A stretch of DNA of 64,000 bases from positions 79,217 to 143,216 of the forward strand of contig NZ_VJXQ01000003.1 of assembly GCF_007655485.1 (NCBI RefSeq). Direction: 5' to 3'. A model generated the notes under the pieces. That model was not told where the DNA came from and searched no databases. It saw only the letters and a list, made by a program, of their open reading frames with translations. Both the position numbers and the translations under genes were made by a program. This DNA comes from Halobellus captivus. GTDB taxonomy: Archaea > Halobacteriota > Halobacteria > Halobacteriales > Haloferacaceae. Below, piece by piece: positions 31,931 to 41,155 of the stretch (its first letter is position 1; every line of letters starts with the position of its first letter).

Positions 31931-33066
31931 GCGGCGGTTTCGTCTTCTCGGAGAAGCCGATTCAGATCGAATCCGGGGAGGGCGCGTACCTCTATGGGGC
32001 CGACGGGACGGAGTACCTCGACTTCGGGGCCTCCTACGCCGTCGCCTCGCTCGGACACTCTCATCCCGCCGTGACCGACGCGGTCCAGGAGCAGGCGGCG
32101 AAACTGACCTACGTGCAGGCGTCGTATCCGGTCGACGTCCGCACGGAGTTGTACGACAAACTGGCAACGCTCGCGCCGGGCGACGCCGACAACGTCTGGC
32201 TCTGTAACTCCGGGACCGAGGCGAACGAGGCGGCGATGAAGTTCGCCCGTGCGGCGACCGGCCGCTCGAAGATCGTCGCGACCAAGCGCGGCTTCCACGG
32301 CCGCACGATGGGCGCGCTCGCGATGACGTGGAAGGACAAGTACAAACAGCCGTTCGAGCCGCTGGCGGGCGGCGTCGAGTTCGTCCCCTACGGAGACGGC
32401 GAGGCGCTCGCGGAGGCCGTCGACGAGGATACGGCGGCGCTCTTCTTGGAACCGGTCCAGGGCGAGGGCGGGATTCACCCCGCATCCGCAGAGTACCTCC
32501 GGCACGCCCGCGAGGTGACGGAAGCGGCGGGCGCGGCGCTCGTCTTCGACGAGATCCAGACTGGCGTCGGGCGCACGGGCGATCTGTGGGCCTGCGAGGG
32601 CGTCGGCGTCGAGCCCGACATCCTCACGTCGGCGAAGGGAATCGCCAACGGCCTCCCGCTGGGTGCGACACTCGTGAAAGACTGGATCGCGGAGAACCCG
32701 GGCGATCACGGGTCGACCTTTTCGGGCGGCCCGGTCGTCGCCGCCGCGGCGAACGCCACGCTCGATACGATCGTCGACGAGGACGTGCCCGGAAACGCCG
32801 CGCACGTCGGCGAGTACCTCCGGAGCGAGTTGGAGACGGCGGCCGACGAGCGCGACCTGCCCGTCCGCGAGGTGCGCGGCGTCGGCCTGATGATCGGTAT
32901 TCAAGTCAAGCGCGGCGCGAACCGCGTGCTGAAGAACCTCGCGCTCTCGGAGCAGGTCCTCGCGCTCCCGGCGGGGCGGACGGTCGTCCGCCTGCTCCCC
33001 CCGCTCGTGATCGACGAGTCCCACGCCGACCAGTTCGTCGAGTCGTTCGCGGAGGTGCTGGGATGA
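31927..33066 (+). CDS. argD: Acetylornithine/LysW-ornithine aminotransferase
   Basis: A PLP enzyme of 379 residues that converts the LysW-linked semialdehyde to LysW-ornithine (LysJ/ArgD type). ATG 31927 overlaps argB (ATGA). Visible features: YLDFGASYAVASLGHSHPAV, the LCNSGTEANEAAMKFARAATGR motif, FDEIQTGVGRTG and the Schiff-base lysine in TSAKGIANGLPLG. The TFSGGPVVAAAANATL region follows. Length and motif order are normal for class III aminotransferases. argE starts in the last bases with another ATGA overlap. Confidence 0.95.
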   Translation: MSGGFVFSEKPIQIESGEGAYLYGADGTEYLDFGASYAVASLGHSHPAVTDAVQEQAAKLTYVQASYPVDVRTELYDKLATLAPGDADNVWLCNSGTEANEAAMKFARAATGRSKIVATKRGFHGRTMGALAMTWKDKYKQPFEPLAGGVEFVPYGDGEALAEAVDEDTAALFLEPVQGEGGIHPASAEYLRHAREVTEAAGAALVFDEIQTGVGRTGDLWACEGVGVEPDILTSAKGIANGLPLGATLVKDWIAENPGDHGSTFSGGPVVAAAANATLDTIVDEDVPGNAAHVGEYLRSELETAADERDLPVREVRGVGLMIGIQVKRGANRVLKNLALSEQVLALPAGRTVVRLLPPLVIDESHADQFVESFAEVLG

Positions 33067-34211
33067 GCGCCGAACTGGACGACGAGGACGTCGCGGCCGC
33101 CGAGGGCGAACCGGGTGCGGCGAGCGAGGGCAACGCCGTCGGCTTCGCGATGAACCACGGCGTCTTCGACGTGCAGGAGAACCTCACCGAGGGCCTGAGC
33201 GGGGCGCAGACGCTGCTCGTGGATCTCGTCTCGATCCCGTCACCCTCCGGCGAGGAGGCGGCGGCCGCAGAGCGCCTGAAGGCCTTCTTCGAGGCGCACG
33301 ACCGCGAGGTGTGGATCGACGACGTCGGCAACGTCCGCGCGCCCGCCGACGACTCGGTCCTTCTCACCTCGCACATCGACACCGTCCCCGGCGACGTGCC
33401 GGTGAAGATCGAAAACGGCGTGCTCTGGGGTCGCGGCAGCGTCGACGCTACCGGCCCGCTGGCAGCGATGGCCGTCGCGGCCGTCGAGACCGGCGTCTCC
33501 TTCGCAGGCGTGGTCCGCGAGGAGACCGGCTCCAACGGCGCGTGGCACCTCGTCGAGGACCGCGAGCAGCCCGCGGCCGTGATCAACGGCGAGCCCTCCG
33601 GGTGGGACGGGATCACGCTGGGATACCGCGGGTTCCTCGCCGGGACGTACGTCTCGACGAGCGAACTCGGGCACTCCTCCCGCCCCGAGGACAACGCGAT
33701 CCAGTCGGCGGTGAACTGGTGGTCGAGCGTCGCCGAGTTCTTCGACGAGGACGAATCCGACGGCGTCTTCGACACCGTGACGACGAAGCCGGTCCGCTTC
33801 GACGGCGGCCCCACGGAGGACGGCCTCGCCGTCGAGGCGACCGTCGACGTGCAGTTCCGCGTCCCCCCGAAGTACACGATCGAAGACATCAGGGAGGTCG
33901 CCGAGGGTGAACTCACGCGCGGCGGTGTCCACTGGGAGAAGCCGATTCCGCCGGTGATGACGAGCCCGCGCACTGAGGTCGCCCGCGCGTTCCGCGTTGC
34001 GATCCGGCAGGCGGGCGGGGAACCGAGATTACTCAGGAAGACCGGAACCAGCGATATGAACATCTACGCCGGGACGTGGGACTGCCCGATGGCGACGTAC
34101 GGTCCCGGCGACTCGGACCTGGATCACGCGCCGAACGAACACCTCGACCTCGCGGAGTACGACAGCTCGATCGACGTGCTGGTCGACGTCTGCGAGCGCC
34201 TGCAGGAGTGA
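33063..34211 (+). CDS. argE: LysW-ornithine hydrolase (LysK/ArgE, M20 family)
   Basis: A metallopeptidase-like enzyme of 382 residues that releases ornithine from the LysW carrier. ATG 33063 overlaps argD. The M20 fold shows LLTSHIDTVPGDVP (metal His and Asp region), GRGSVDATGPLAAMAVAAVE (second Asp), VVREETGSNGAWHLVED with the catalytic Glu pair, NGEPSGWDGITLGYRG and the C-terminal YGPGDSDLDHAPNEHLDLAEY with the last metal His. About 50 N-terminal acidic residues (AELDDEDVAAAEGEPG) are lineage-typical leader. Role is assigned from operon context: substrate is a carrier-bound amino acid, not a free acetyl ester. Confidence 0.92.
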   Translation: MSAELDDEDVAAAEGEPGAASEGNAVGFAMNHGVFDVQENLTEGLSGAQTLLVDLVSIPSPSGEEAAAAERLKAFFEAHDREVWIDDVGNVRAPADDSVLLTSHIDTVPGDVPVKIENGVLWGRGSVDATGPLAAMAVAAVETGVSFAGVVREETGSNGAWHLVEDREQPAAVINGEPSGWDGITLGYRGFLAGTYVSTSELGHSSRPEDNAIQSAVNWWSSVAEFFDEDESDGVFDTVTTKPVRFDGGPTEDGLAVEATVDVQFRVPPKYTIEDIREVAEGELTRGGVHWEKPIPPVMTSPRTEVARAFRVAIRQAGGEPRLLRKTGTSDMNIYAGTWDCPMATYGPGDSDLDHAPNEHLDLAEYDSSIDVLVDVCERLQE

Positions 34212-34217
34212 GATTGG

Positions 34218-35117
34218 ATGCTCGAAACCGACCACTTTCTCGACATCGACGACCTGACGACAGACGAACTGCAGACCGTCCTCGACCGCGCGGCGGCGAT
34301 CAAATCCGGCGAGGACGACGCGCAACTGCCCGATCAGACGCTGGGGATGCTCTTCGAGAAACCCAGCACCAGAACGCGGATCTCCTTCGAGACCGGGATG
34401 ACTCAGCTCGGCGGCCACGCCATCTTCCTCGGCCCCGAGGACATCCAACTCGGCCACGGCGAGCCGCTGTCGGACACTTCCCGCGTGCTCTCGCGGTACG
34501 TCGACGCCGTGATGGCGCGGCTGTTCGATCACGAGGACCTGCTCGAAATCGCCGAGTACTCGGACGTACCGGTGGTCAACGGCCTCACCGACGACGCCCA
34601 CCCCTGCCAGACGCTCGCGGACCTGCTGACGATCGACGAGGCCTTCGGCGGCTTCGACGGCGTGCAGGCCGCGTGGGTCGGCGACGGCAACAACGTCGGT
34701 CAGTCGTTCGTCATCGGCGCGGCGATGGTCGGGCTCGACCTGACGGTCGCGACGCCAGATACCTACGGGATGGACGACGCCGTCCTCGAACAAGCGGCCG
34801 AGCTGGGCCACGAGCCGACGGTCGTCGACGATCCGAAAGACGCCGTCGACGACGCGGACGTCGTCTACACCGACGTCTGGATCTCGATGGGCCAGGAGAA
34901 CCAGCGCCACGAGAAGCTGGCGGCCTTCGACGGCTACCAGGTGAACGAGCGACTGCTCGCTGACTCCGACGCGAAGGTGATGCACTGTCTGCCCGCCCAC
35001 CGCGGCGAGGAGATCACCGACGACGTGTTGGAGTCCGATCGCGCGCTCGTGTGGGATCAGGCGGAGAACCGCCTACACGCCCAGAAGGGGCTGCTCGCCG
35101 AACTGCTCGACGCCTAA
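34218..35117 (+). CDS. argF: Ornithine carbamoyltransferase
   Basis: ArgF makes citrulline from ornithine and carbamoyl phosphate. The 299-residue protein starts at ATG 34218, 6 bp after argE. It shows the carbamoyl phosphate motif EKPSTRTRISFE, the HPCQTLADLLT motif, and the ornithine-binding MHCLPAHRGEEI near the end. It closes the set of genes needed from glutamate to arginine, with argG and argH located upstream. Its convergent neighbour (CaCA exchanger) begins 104 bp later. Confidence 0.97.
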   Translation: MLETDHFLDIDDLTTDELQTVLDRAAAIKSGEDDAQLPDQTLGMLFEKPSTRTRISFETGMTQLGGHAIFLGPEDIQLGHGEPLSDTSRVLSRYVDAVMARLFDHEDLLEIAEYSDVPVVNGLTDDAHPCQTLADLLTIDEAFGGFDGVQAAWVGDGNNVGQSFVIGAAMVGLDLTVATPDTYGMDDAVLEQAAELGHEPTVVDDPKDAVDDADVVYTDVWISMGQENQRHEKLAAFDGYQVNERLLADSDAKVMHCLPAHRGEEITDDVLESDRALVWDQAENRLHAQKGLLAELLDA

Positions 35118-35220
35118 AACGGCCCCGCGGTCGTCGCCGATCCCGCGGCGTGAGCGTGGTCGCGGAGCTGTTTTCCGCCTCGTCGGCCTTCGTCGGCGGC
35201 TGACGCCGCCCGCCGAGTTC

Positions 35221-36204
35221 TCACCCGATCGCGCCGAGCAGGCCGAGCACCCAACGGACGACCTCCGAGCCCGCGAGCAGCCCGCCTTCGAGGCGGGAGA
35301 GCGCTCGGCCGGTCCACAACGCGGCGACCAGTACGACCGTGATCGCGACCAGCCACGCCAGCGTTTCGAGCGCGGCGGGGCTCGTTTCGAGGGGACGAAC
35401 GAGCGCCGCGGCCCCCAGAATACCGGTGACGTTGAGGACGTTGCTCCCGAGGACGTTCCCGACCGAAACGCCGACGCTCCCCCTCGTGACGGCCACGATC
35501 GAGACGGCGAACTCCGGGGTCGAGGTCCCCGCCGCGACGATCGTCCCGCCGATGATCCACTCGGAGATGCCAGCGCTGCGGGCCAACTCAGAGGCGGATA
35601 AAACCAGGAAATCCCCGCTCACGAGCACGATCGCTAGCCCGACGACGAACGTGATCGCGTCCCGACCGCGAACCGACGCTCGATCAGTTGCGAGCGGAAT
35701 CGCCTCGCCCGGCTCTCGTGGTCGATTCTCCGCCGCAGACCCGTCCCGCGCCGTCCGAAGCAGATAGCTCGTGTACGCGACGAACGCGAGCGCGAGTACG
35801 GCCCCCTCGAGTCTCGTGACCCGCAGGTCGGATATGAGGACCGCGCCGAGGAGCGTGCTCACCAGCAGCGCCGCACCGTCGCGTCGAACGAGTGAGTCGG
35901 TGACCGAAAGCACCTCGACCATCGCGAGGGCGCCCAGAATGAACGCCACGTTGTAGATGTTCGATCCGAGGACGTTCCCCACGGCGATGTCGCCCGTCCC
36001 TTTGAGCGCGGCGTCGACCGAGACCGCCAGTTCCGGCATCGATGTCCCAAGCGCCACGACCGTCAACCCGACCGTGAGTTCCGAGAGGCCGAAGTGCCGG
36101 GCCAAGCGGATACCGGCGTCGGTGAGGAGCCGCGCCCCGATCCACAGCCCCAGCACCGTCAGGAGAATCACGCAGGCCTGTGCGGCGGGGATCCCGCTGA
36201 TCAT
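35221..36204 (-). CDS. Calcium/sodium antiporter (CaCA family, YrbG-like)
   Basis: A 327-residue membrane exchanger with two repeated halves. Each has an alpha-repeat: VGLTVVALGTSMPELAVSVDAALKGTGDIAVGNVLGSNIYNV and IIGGTIVAAGTSTPEFAVSIVAVTRG followed by VSVGNVLGSNVLNV, with the conserved TS/TPE and GNVLGSN ion-binding motifs. Start ATG 36204 (MISGIPAAQACVILLTVL) fits the first hydrophobic span; a TTG at 36231 is less likely. The central loop PREPGEAIPLATDRASV is hydrophilic. Alternative metal or proton coupling is possible. Confidence 0.9.
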   Translation of the reverse strand: MISGIPAAQACVILLTVLGLWIGARLLTDAGIRLARHFGLSELTVGLTVVALGTSMPELAVSVDAALKGTGDIAVGNVLGSNIYNVAFILGALAMVEVLSVTDSLVRRDGAALLVSTLLGAVLISDLRVTRLEGAVLALAFVAYTSYLLRTARDGSAAENRPREPGEAIPLATDRASVRGRDAITFVVGLAIVLVSGDFLVLSASELARSAGISEWIIGGTIVAAGTSTPEFAVSIVAVTRGSVGVSVGNVLGSNVLNVTGILGAAALVRPLETSPAALETLAWLVAITVVLVAALWTGRALSRLEGGLLAGSEVVRWVLGLLGAIG

Positions 36205-36231
36205 CGTTCCGACAGAGCGGCGACTGCACAA

Positions 36232-38403
36232 TCAATGTTCGGTGGCGTCGTCTCGGTCGGCCCTGTGGGCGCGGACCGCGGCTGCGGCCCCGGTCGCGAG
36301 GACGCCCGCGATTCCGCTCATCGCCTCGAAGCCAGGTGTGCTGGCATCGGTCCCTCCCCCGACGGACTCAGTGACCGTCACTTTCAGCGGTTCCACAGGC
36401 CCGTTCTTGACGCTGAAGGCGTAGATTCCCGGCTCGTCCAAGCGGACGTCGGCTTCGACCGTCGAGGACTCTCCAGCGTCGAGCCGGACCGTTCGCGTCT
36501 CGAACGTGGTGCCGTTCCGGGTGAGCGCGAGGTCGGCCTCGCCGGGATAGTCGGCGTCGTTTTCCACGGCCGCCGAGAGTCCGACGGATCCGCCTGCGGG
36601 CAGGGTGGTCCGGTTCGCCGTCAGGTTCGAGACTCGCGACGTCGCCGGTTCGCGGACGTCGACGCGGAGGGTCGCCTCGCCGACGGAGAGGGAGTAGACG
36701 CCCGTTCGATCGAACGCGTGCTCGAACGTCAGCGTCGCCGACTCGTCGGAGTCGAGTCGTCCCGCCTGCGCCGCCACCGGCTCGTCGTTCACGCGGAGCG
36801 TCGCCTCGTAGCCGCCGCTCCCACCGACGTTGGTCGCGACGACGTCGAAACTGAGTCGCTCGCTGGGTACGAGCGTGAGCGCGTCGGCATCGACCGAACG
36901 GTTTCGATACGCGCCGGAGACGGACACGGCGTCGGGTTCCGACGAGCGCTCGTACGTGACCCGCGTCGGGACCGACCCGTCGCCGAACGCCTCGCGGTGT
37001 TCGTCTGCGCTCCACGTCGTCGGCCGGACCGTCGTGGTCGTGTACCGCTCACCGAGTCGCGCGACGTCGTCGCCGCCGGTCGCTCGGAGGGATGAGCGGA
37101 ACTCGGCCGCCGTGACGGTTCCGCCGTCCGCGTTCATCCGGCGGAACACCGCTTCCAACGACGTCTCGCCGTCGGTCGCCAGGCGGATCTGGCGGTCGAG
37201 TTCGGCCGCGACGAGCGCGCCGACGTAGTAGTTCGCGTTCCGCTGCCACGTGTCCGGTTCGGCCATCACCGAGCCGTCGTAGTCGCCCTCGCCGTATGCC
37301 AGCCGCTCGCGGAACGCCTCGTAACCGATCCGTTCTCCTTCGAGCGCGAGAAGCGCGGCGTAGTACACGGCGCTCGCCTCGGTGAACCACCTCGCGTCGT
37401 CGGCCGCGACGTACCCCTGTCTGGTGTGGACGTACTCGTGGAGCCAGACGTTGTTCGCCTCGTCGAGACGCTCGAAGTCGCGGACCCACATATCCGACCC
37501 GCCGGTGTGCAGGCCGCGGACGCCCCAGGTGAGCCCGTCCGGCGTCGGCGCGGCGACGACGAAGACGGTCTCGTCGCGGTCGCCGACGCGAAGCTGATCG
37601 GAGGCATCCGAGAACGCCGCGAACAACTCCTCGGGCGGTTCTTCGAGATCGGCGGCCTCGGGAACGATCAGCCGGAACTCCTGGCCGTGTGCCGTGTGAG
37701 TGTATTCCTCGTGAGCTCCGAGAAACGCGATCGTCGTGCCGGTCGCGCCCTCCGCGGCTTCCATCGAACGATCGAGGTCGACGTCTTCCGACCCCGACCA
37801 CGACCAACTGTGTGACGTTCCCGGTCGGGTGACGAGCGCCCACTCGCCGACATCGACGAACGTCAGTCGGCCGGGGCCGCCGATCGGCCCGGTCTGATCG
37901 ACGGTGCGGTTCGCCGCCATCCGGTATTCGATCCTCGGTCGCTCGGTCGACCCGTCCCACTCGTACGTCCGCTCCTCTTTCCTGACGAAGCCGGTCGCGG
38001 AGACGACAGTCGATTCCGCGGGGAGCCTCACGTCGAGCCCGCGGAGTTGGTCTGGCAGTCGGTACCTGTGCGTGACGCCGTAGACCCCCGGTTGGTCGGG
38101 GACGAGCCGCAAGCGCTGGGTGAGTCCGATGTTCGAGCCGCCACTTGCAGCGTTTGCGCCCGCCGTTCCCGGCTGTGAAGCGTCGAAGTCGGCCGACACG
38201 AGATTGGTTGCATCGCGGGCCACCTCCGCTGTCGAGTTCTCTATCGTACCGTTCGATACGCCGACATCGGGGCCGTCGGCTCGGACCTCCGTCGCAACCG
38301 TCGGAGCGACCCCCGCTCCGAATACCAGCCCGAAAACGCTAACGGTCAGAAGTAGTCTCCGCAGGACCCCACCCATAATCCCGTCGACGGTGGTGAGTGC
38401 CAT
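36232..38403 (-). CDS. Secreted HEXXH metallopeptidase-like protein with PGF-CTERM-like anchor
   Basis: A 723-residue exported protein. The N-terminus has a Sec signal-like segment (MGGVLRRLLLTVSVFGLVFG) at ATG 38376 or, with nine extra residues, ATG 38403. A gluzincin motif VWLHEYVHTRQG (HEXXH) at about residue 315 and a downstream Glu in DARWFTEASAVYYAALLAL suggest an M1/M61-type zinc peptidase. The region after residue 450 has beta-rich CARDB-like repeats (RLSFDVVATNVGGSGGY, NLTANRTTLPAGGSVGLSA). The C-terminus STPGFEAMSGIAGVLATGAAAA followed by RAHR is a PGF-CTERM-like sorting signal for archaeosortase. Surface-located; the substrate is unknown. Confidence 0.8.
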   Translation of the reverse strand: MALTTVDGIMGGVLRRLLLTVSVFGLVFGAGVAPTVATEVRADGPDVGVSNGTIENSTAEVARDATNLVSADFDASQPGTAGANAASGGSNIGLTQRLRLVPDQPGVYGVTHRYRLPDQLRGLDVRLPAESTVVSATGFVRKEERTYEWDGSTERPRIEYRMAANRTVDQTGPIGGPGRLTFVDVGEWALVTRPGTSHSWSWSGSEDVDLDRSMEAAEGATGTTIAFLGAHEEYTHTAHGQEFRLIVPEAADLEEPPEELFAAFSDASDQLRVGDRDETVFVVAAPTPDGLTWGVRGLHTGGSDMWVRDFERLDEANNVWLHEYVHTRQGYVAADDARWFTEASAVYYAALLALEGERIGYEAFRERLAYGEGDYDGSVMAEPDTWQRNANYYVGALVAAELDRQIRLATDGETSLEAVFRRMNADGGTVTAAEFRSSLRATGGDDVARLGERYTTTTVRPTTWSADEHREAFGDGSVPTRVTYERSSEPDAVSVSGAYRNRSVDADALTLVPSERLSFDVVATNVGGSGGYEATLRVNDEPVAAQAGRLDSDESATLTFEHAFDRTGVYSLSVGEATLRVDVREPATSRVSNLTANRTTLPAGGSVGLSAAVENDADYPGEADLALTRNGTTFETRTVRLDAGESSTVEADVRLDEPGIYAFSVKNGPVEPLKVTVTESVGGGTDASTPGFEAMSGIAGVLATGAAAAVRAHRADRDDATEH

Positions 38404-38595
38404 TATCCTGTCGGACGCGACGTTTCGAGAACGCCGTCCGTATGACGTCTTCTCGGCACTTCCATCCGCCAGTACAGAGCGATTCGGAGCCGAAGACAAC
38501 CAGCCAACCGTATACAACTGGTGGACCACTGCCGAGCACGGCCCCAAGAGACATACTTATGCGTGTCGTCGGACTTGCTCTCCTACGTACGTGAA

Positions 38596-39477
38596 ATGGA
38601 TTCCGTAGTTCTTCTTTCCGTTATTTTCGGGACTATCGCCGTCTTCTTTTACGCCCTTTCGGCGATCTTTATCCGGGCGGGGATTCGGGATGCGAGTCCG
38701 ATCGCCGCGATGTTCGTCAGCCTCACGGTGAACCTGGTCGCGCTGTGGGTCGTCGTACTCGCGTTTACTGACTTCCGCGTGGATCTCTGGCGGTGGCGAT
38801 ATTTCATCCTTGCCGGTCTGATGGCACCAGGTCTCGCTCGTCTGTTCAACTACGCCGGGATCGAACGCCTCGGCGTGAACGTGAATGCACCCATCGTCTA
38901 TGCGAACCCCCTCGTCTCCGTGGCGGGTGCCATCGTCGTACTCGACGAGCGTCTCTCCGCGATCGGTCTCGCTGGCGGCGTTCTCGTCATTTGCGGCGGT
39001 GCGTACGTCGGTTCTGCACGGGGTGACGGGGCCACGTCGTTCGACCGACGGCACCTGATATTCCCGGTCGTCGCCGCCCTCGTGTACGGTTTCTCGCACC
39101 TCTTCAGGAAGGTCGGCATCGACCTCGTTCAGTCACCGTTGATCGCCGCGGCAGTGACGATCACGACCTCCTGGCTTCTAGCCGCGGGATACGTGTTCGG
39201 CACTGGCGTCACTATCGACCTGAACCGTCGGCAATGGCTCTCGTTTTCGCTCTCGGGGCTCTCCAGCAGCGTCGCGATTCCGATGCTTTACCTGGCGTTC
39301 GAGGTGGGTCTCGTCGTCGTCGTCTCGCCGCTGATGAACCTGGCGCCACTGTTCGTTATCGCCATCTCCTATTTTGCGTTCCGGCAGGAGGAACTGTTCT
39401 CCCACCGCATCGTGCTCGGGACGGTCATCATCGTCTGCGGGATTACCCTTCTCACCGTGTTCGGATCGGCTTCTTAG
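38596..39477 (+). CDS. EamA/DMT family transporter
   Basis: A 293-residue drug/metabolite transporter with ten predicted spans in two EamA repeats. The first repeat includes VVLLSVIFGTIAVFFYALSA and APIVYANPLVSVAGAIVVLDERL; the second includes FPVVAALVYGFSHLFRKVG and VVVVSPLMNLAPLFVIAISYFAFRQEELF, the usual E-containing end of the DMT fold. ATG 38596 is used; the divergent peptidase gene starts 193 bp upstream. It is the first gene of the accessory catabolic region, so it may export or import a pathway compound, but no direct evidence links it. Confidence 0.82.
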   Translation: MDSVVLLSVIFGTIAVFFYALSAIFIRAGIRDASPIAAMFVSLTVNLVALWVVVLAFTDFRVDLWRWRYFILAGLMAPGLARLFNYAGIERLGVNVNAPIVYANPLVSVAGAIVVLDERLSAIGLAGGVLVICGGAYVGSARGDGATSFDRRHLIFPVVAALVYGFSHLFRKVGIDLVQSPLIAAAVTITTSWLLAAGYVFGTGVTIDLNRRQWLSFSLSGLSSSVAIPMLYLAFEVGLVVVVSPLMNLAPLFVIAISYFAFRQEELFSHRIVLGTVIIVCGITLLTVFGSAS

Positions 39478-39546
39478 CTCGTTCGGCAGAATCGGATTGT
39501 TGTCCGCGCTATCGGCGCTATCTGCACGGTTCAGCGGCTTGGAGCG

Positions 39547-40920
39547 TTAGAGGTCCTCTCTATCAGTCACGTAGGGTGCGGATGCGACGGTCGCTCGAAT
39601 TTCCGTCTCCTTATGGCGTTCGACGCTCGGCTTCGACGACCCCTCCTCGCCCCATACGAGCGTTACTTCGGTCCCGGGATCGCCGTATTCACGGTCGATA
39701 ACACCCAGCGAGAGCATCTCCCGATGATTGTAGTCGTATCCCGAAAATATCGACGTGCCGACGACCGCGCCGTCCTTCCGTATCTCGTCGAAGTGGCCGA
39801 GGTCCCACTGTTGATAAATATCGGGCATCTGAATGAATTTGTCCGTCTCTCCCTCTCGGAAGAGCGAGGCGTAGACGTCGACGATGTCGTCGGCATCCCA
39901 GACGAACGTGACCTTCGTTCGCTTGGAATCGTCCATTTTGGCCGCGATGGCTTCCTTGCCGACGAAGTCGTGTTCCATATGGATAAAGCGGTCATAACCG
40001 AGTTCGACCGGATCGAGGTAGAAGTCGGTAATGTCGTCGGAGGTGAAGCTTCCGCCGAGCGACCAGTTCGCTTCGATGCAGTCGTCGTCCAGCCACTCTC
40101 GGTACCCCTGCATCTCCTCGGAGTCGTAAACCGCCGGGAGGCCCGGCGGAAGCCACCCCGTCGTGAGCGTCGCCGTCTTGTAGGCCTTCGATCCCAACTC
40201 GCGGATTCCGTACTCTTCGCCAGCCTCGAGGATCAGGTTCTTGAACTCGTCGTGGTACTCGTACGGCCCGAATATCTCGTACCCCGGTACGCTCGCCATC
40301 CCGTGGCCTAACACGTAGAGATCGACTCCCTCGATGGAGAGTTCATCCATCCCGAAGAACGACAGTTCCGGGAACGAGCCGTCGATCACCTCCTCCAGAA
40401 TCGCCCTCGCGTGGGGACCCTGGATCTCGAACCGGAAGTCTACCGGGGGACTGTCTCCGTACGGACTGTACATATCGCTGAGTGTCGCGTCGTAGTCACC
40501 GGTTTCGAGGTTGTAGTGGATCCACTTCTGGGCGTGGCCGCGGTTGCCCGTGACGACGACCTTCTCCGCTCCCAGATAAAACAGGATGGGGTCGCCGATG
40601 ATGTACCCCTCGGGACTGCAAACCGGGTGTTGCTTGGCTCGGGGGGCATCTTCGGGGTCTAAGTCGTCGAAGCGGTTGATTCCCAGATCCGCGTTCAACC
40701 GGAGCGCGTCCGGCCCCTCGATGTAGTAATTAGCGAGGTGATACGACTGGTCCATAAGGATGCAGCTCTCTTTCCAGGCTCGCTGCTCTTCGATCCAGTT
40801 CGTGTACTCCTCGTGGTAGGCGTCCATGTGGCTGCCGCCCTTCGAGAGATCCGTCTCTCTGAACGTCTCAATTATGTTGTCAGAAGACCGTAAAACATCC
40901 TCGAGACTTCGTGTACTCAT
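39547..40920 (-). CDS. LigM/DesA-like THF-dependent O-demethylase homologue (copy A)
   Basis: A 457-residue GcvT-fold protein (folate aminomethyltransferase superfamily). Length and motif layout fit the vanillate/syringate O-demethylases LigM and DesA of Sphingobium, which move an aromatic methoxy methyl group to tetrahydrofolate, better than GcvT (about 370 residues) or DmdA. Shared blocks are EYTNWIEEQRAWKES, MDQSYHLANYYIEGPDAL, FEIQGPHARAILEEVI, GHGMASVPGYEIFGPYEY, GSKAYKTATLTTGWLPPGLP, MQGYREWL, DITDFYLDPVELGY and VDVYASLF. Start ATG 40920 is supported by TTAAGATAA about 25 bp upstream. Haloarchaea use folate, so the cofactor is plausible. The exact substrate is not shown. Confidence 0.82.
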   Translation of the reverse strand: MSTRSLEDVLRSSDNIIETFRETDLSKGGSHMDAYHEEYTNWIEEQRAWKESCILMDQSYHLANYYIEGPDALRLNADLGINRFDDLDPEDAPRAKQHPVCSPEGYIIGDPILFYLGAEKVVVTGNRGHAQKWIHYNLETGDYDATLSDMYSPYGDSPPVDFRFEIQGPHARAILEEVIDGSFPELSFFGMDELSIEGVDLYVLGHGMASVPGYEIFGPYEYHDEFKNLILEAGEEYGIRELGSKAYKTATLTTGWLPPGLPAVYDSEEMQGYREWLDDDCIEANWSLGGSFTSDDITDFYLDPVELGYDRFIHMEHDFVGKEAIAAKMDDSKRTKVTFVWDADDIVDVYASLFREGETDKFIQMPDIYQQWDLGHFDEIRKDGAVVGTSIFSGYDYNHREMLSLGVIDREYGDPGTEVTLVWGEEGSSKPSVERHKETEIRATVASAPYVTDREDL

Positions 40921-40940
40921 AGGTCTATAGTGAAAATACA

Positions 40941-40949
40941 TTATCTTAA
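40941..40949 (-). promoter_or_regulatory. TATA-like box of LigM-like copy A
   Basis: TTAAGATAA on the minus strand, about 25 bp before ATG 40920, fits leaderless transcription. Confidence 0.5.
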
Positions 40950-41122
40950 GCGTATGGGAGAGAGTCACTCACGCAGCACATTTCGGTCGCTAGCATAATG
41001 ATGCTTCTCTGATGGTAATTGTTTCAAACGCACCGTGAATCAAATCCCATCCAACGAACACGAATCGACGTGAGTGATTCGAAAACGTCGCTTACCGGAC
41101 CGCTCCCGGCCTGAGCCACCGC

Positions 41123-41132
41123 TATTATTATA
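41123..41132 (+). promoter_or_regulatory. TATA-like box of class II aldolase copy A
   Basis: TATTATTATA, centred about 27 bp before ATG 41156, fits leaderless transcription. Confidence 0.55.
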
Positions 41133-41155
41133 CTCTGCTGATCGAAGGAACCACT

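Noticed and set aside
29924-32485. A long minus-strand open frame opposite argC, argB and argD
   Set aside because: The plus-strand genes have clear family motifs over the whole stretch; the frame is a by-product of high GC content.
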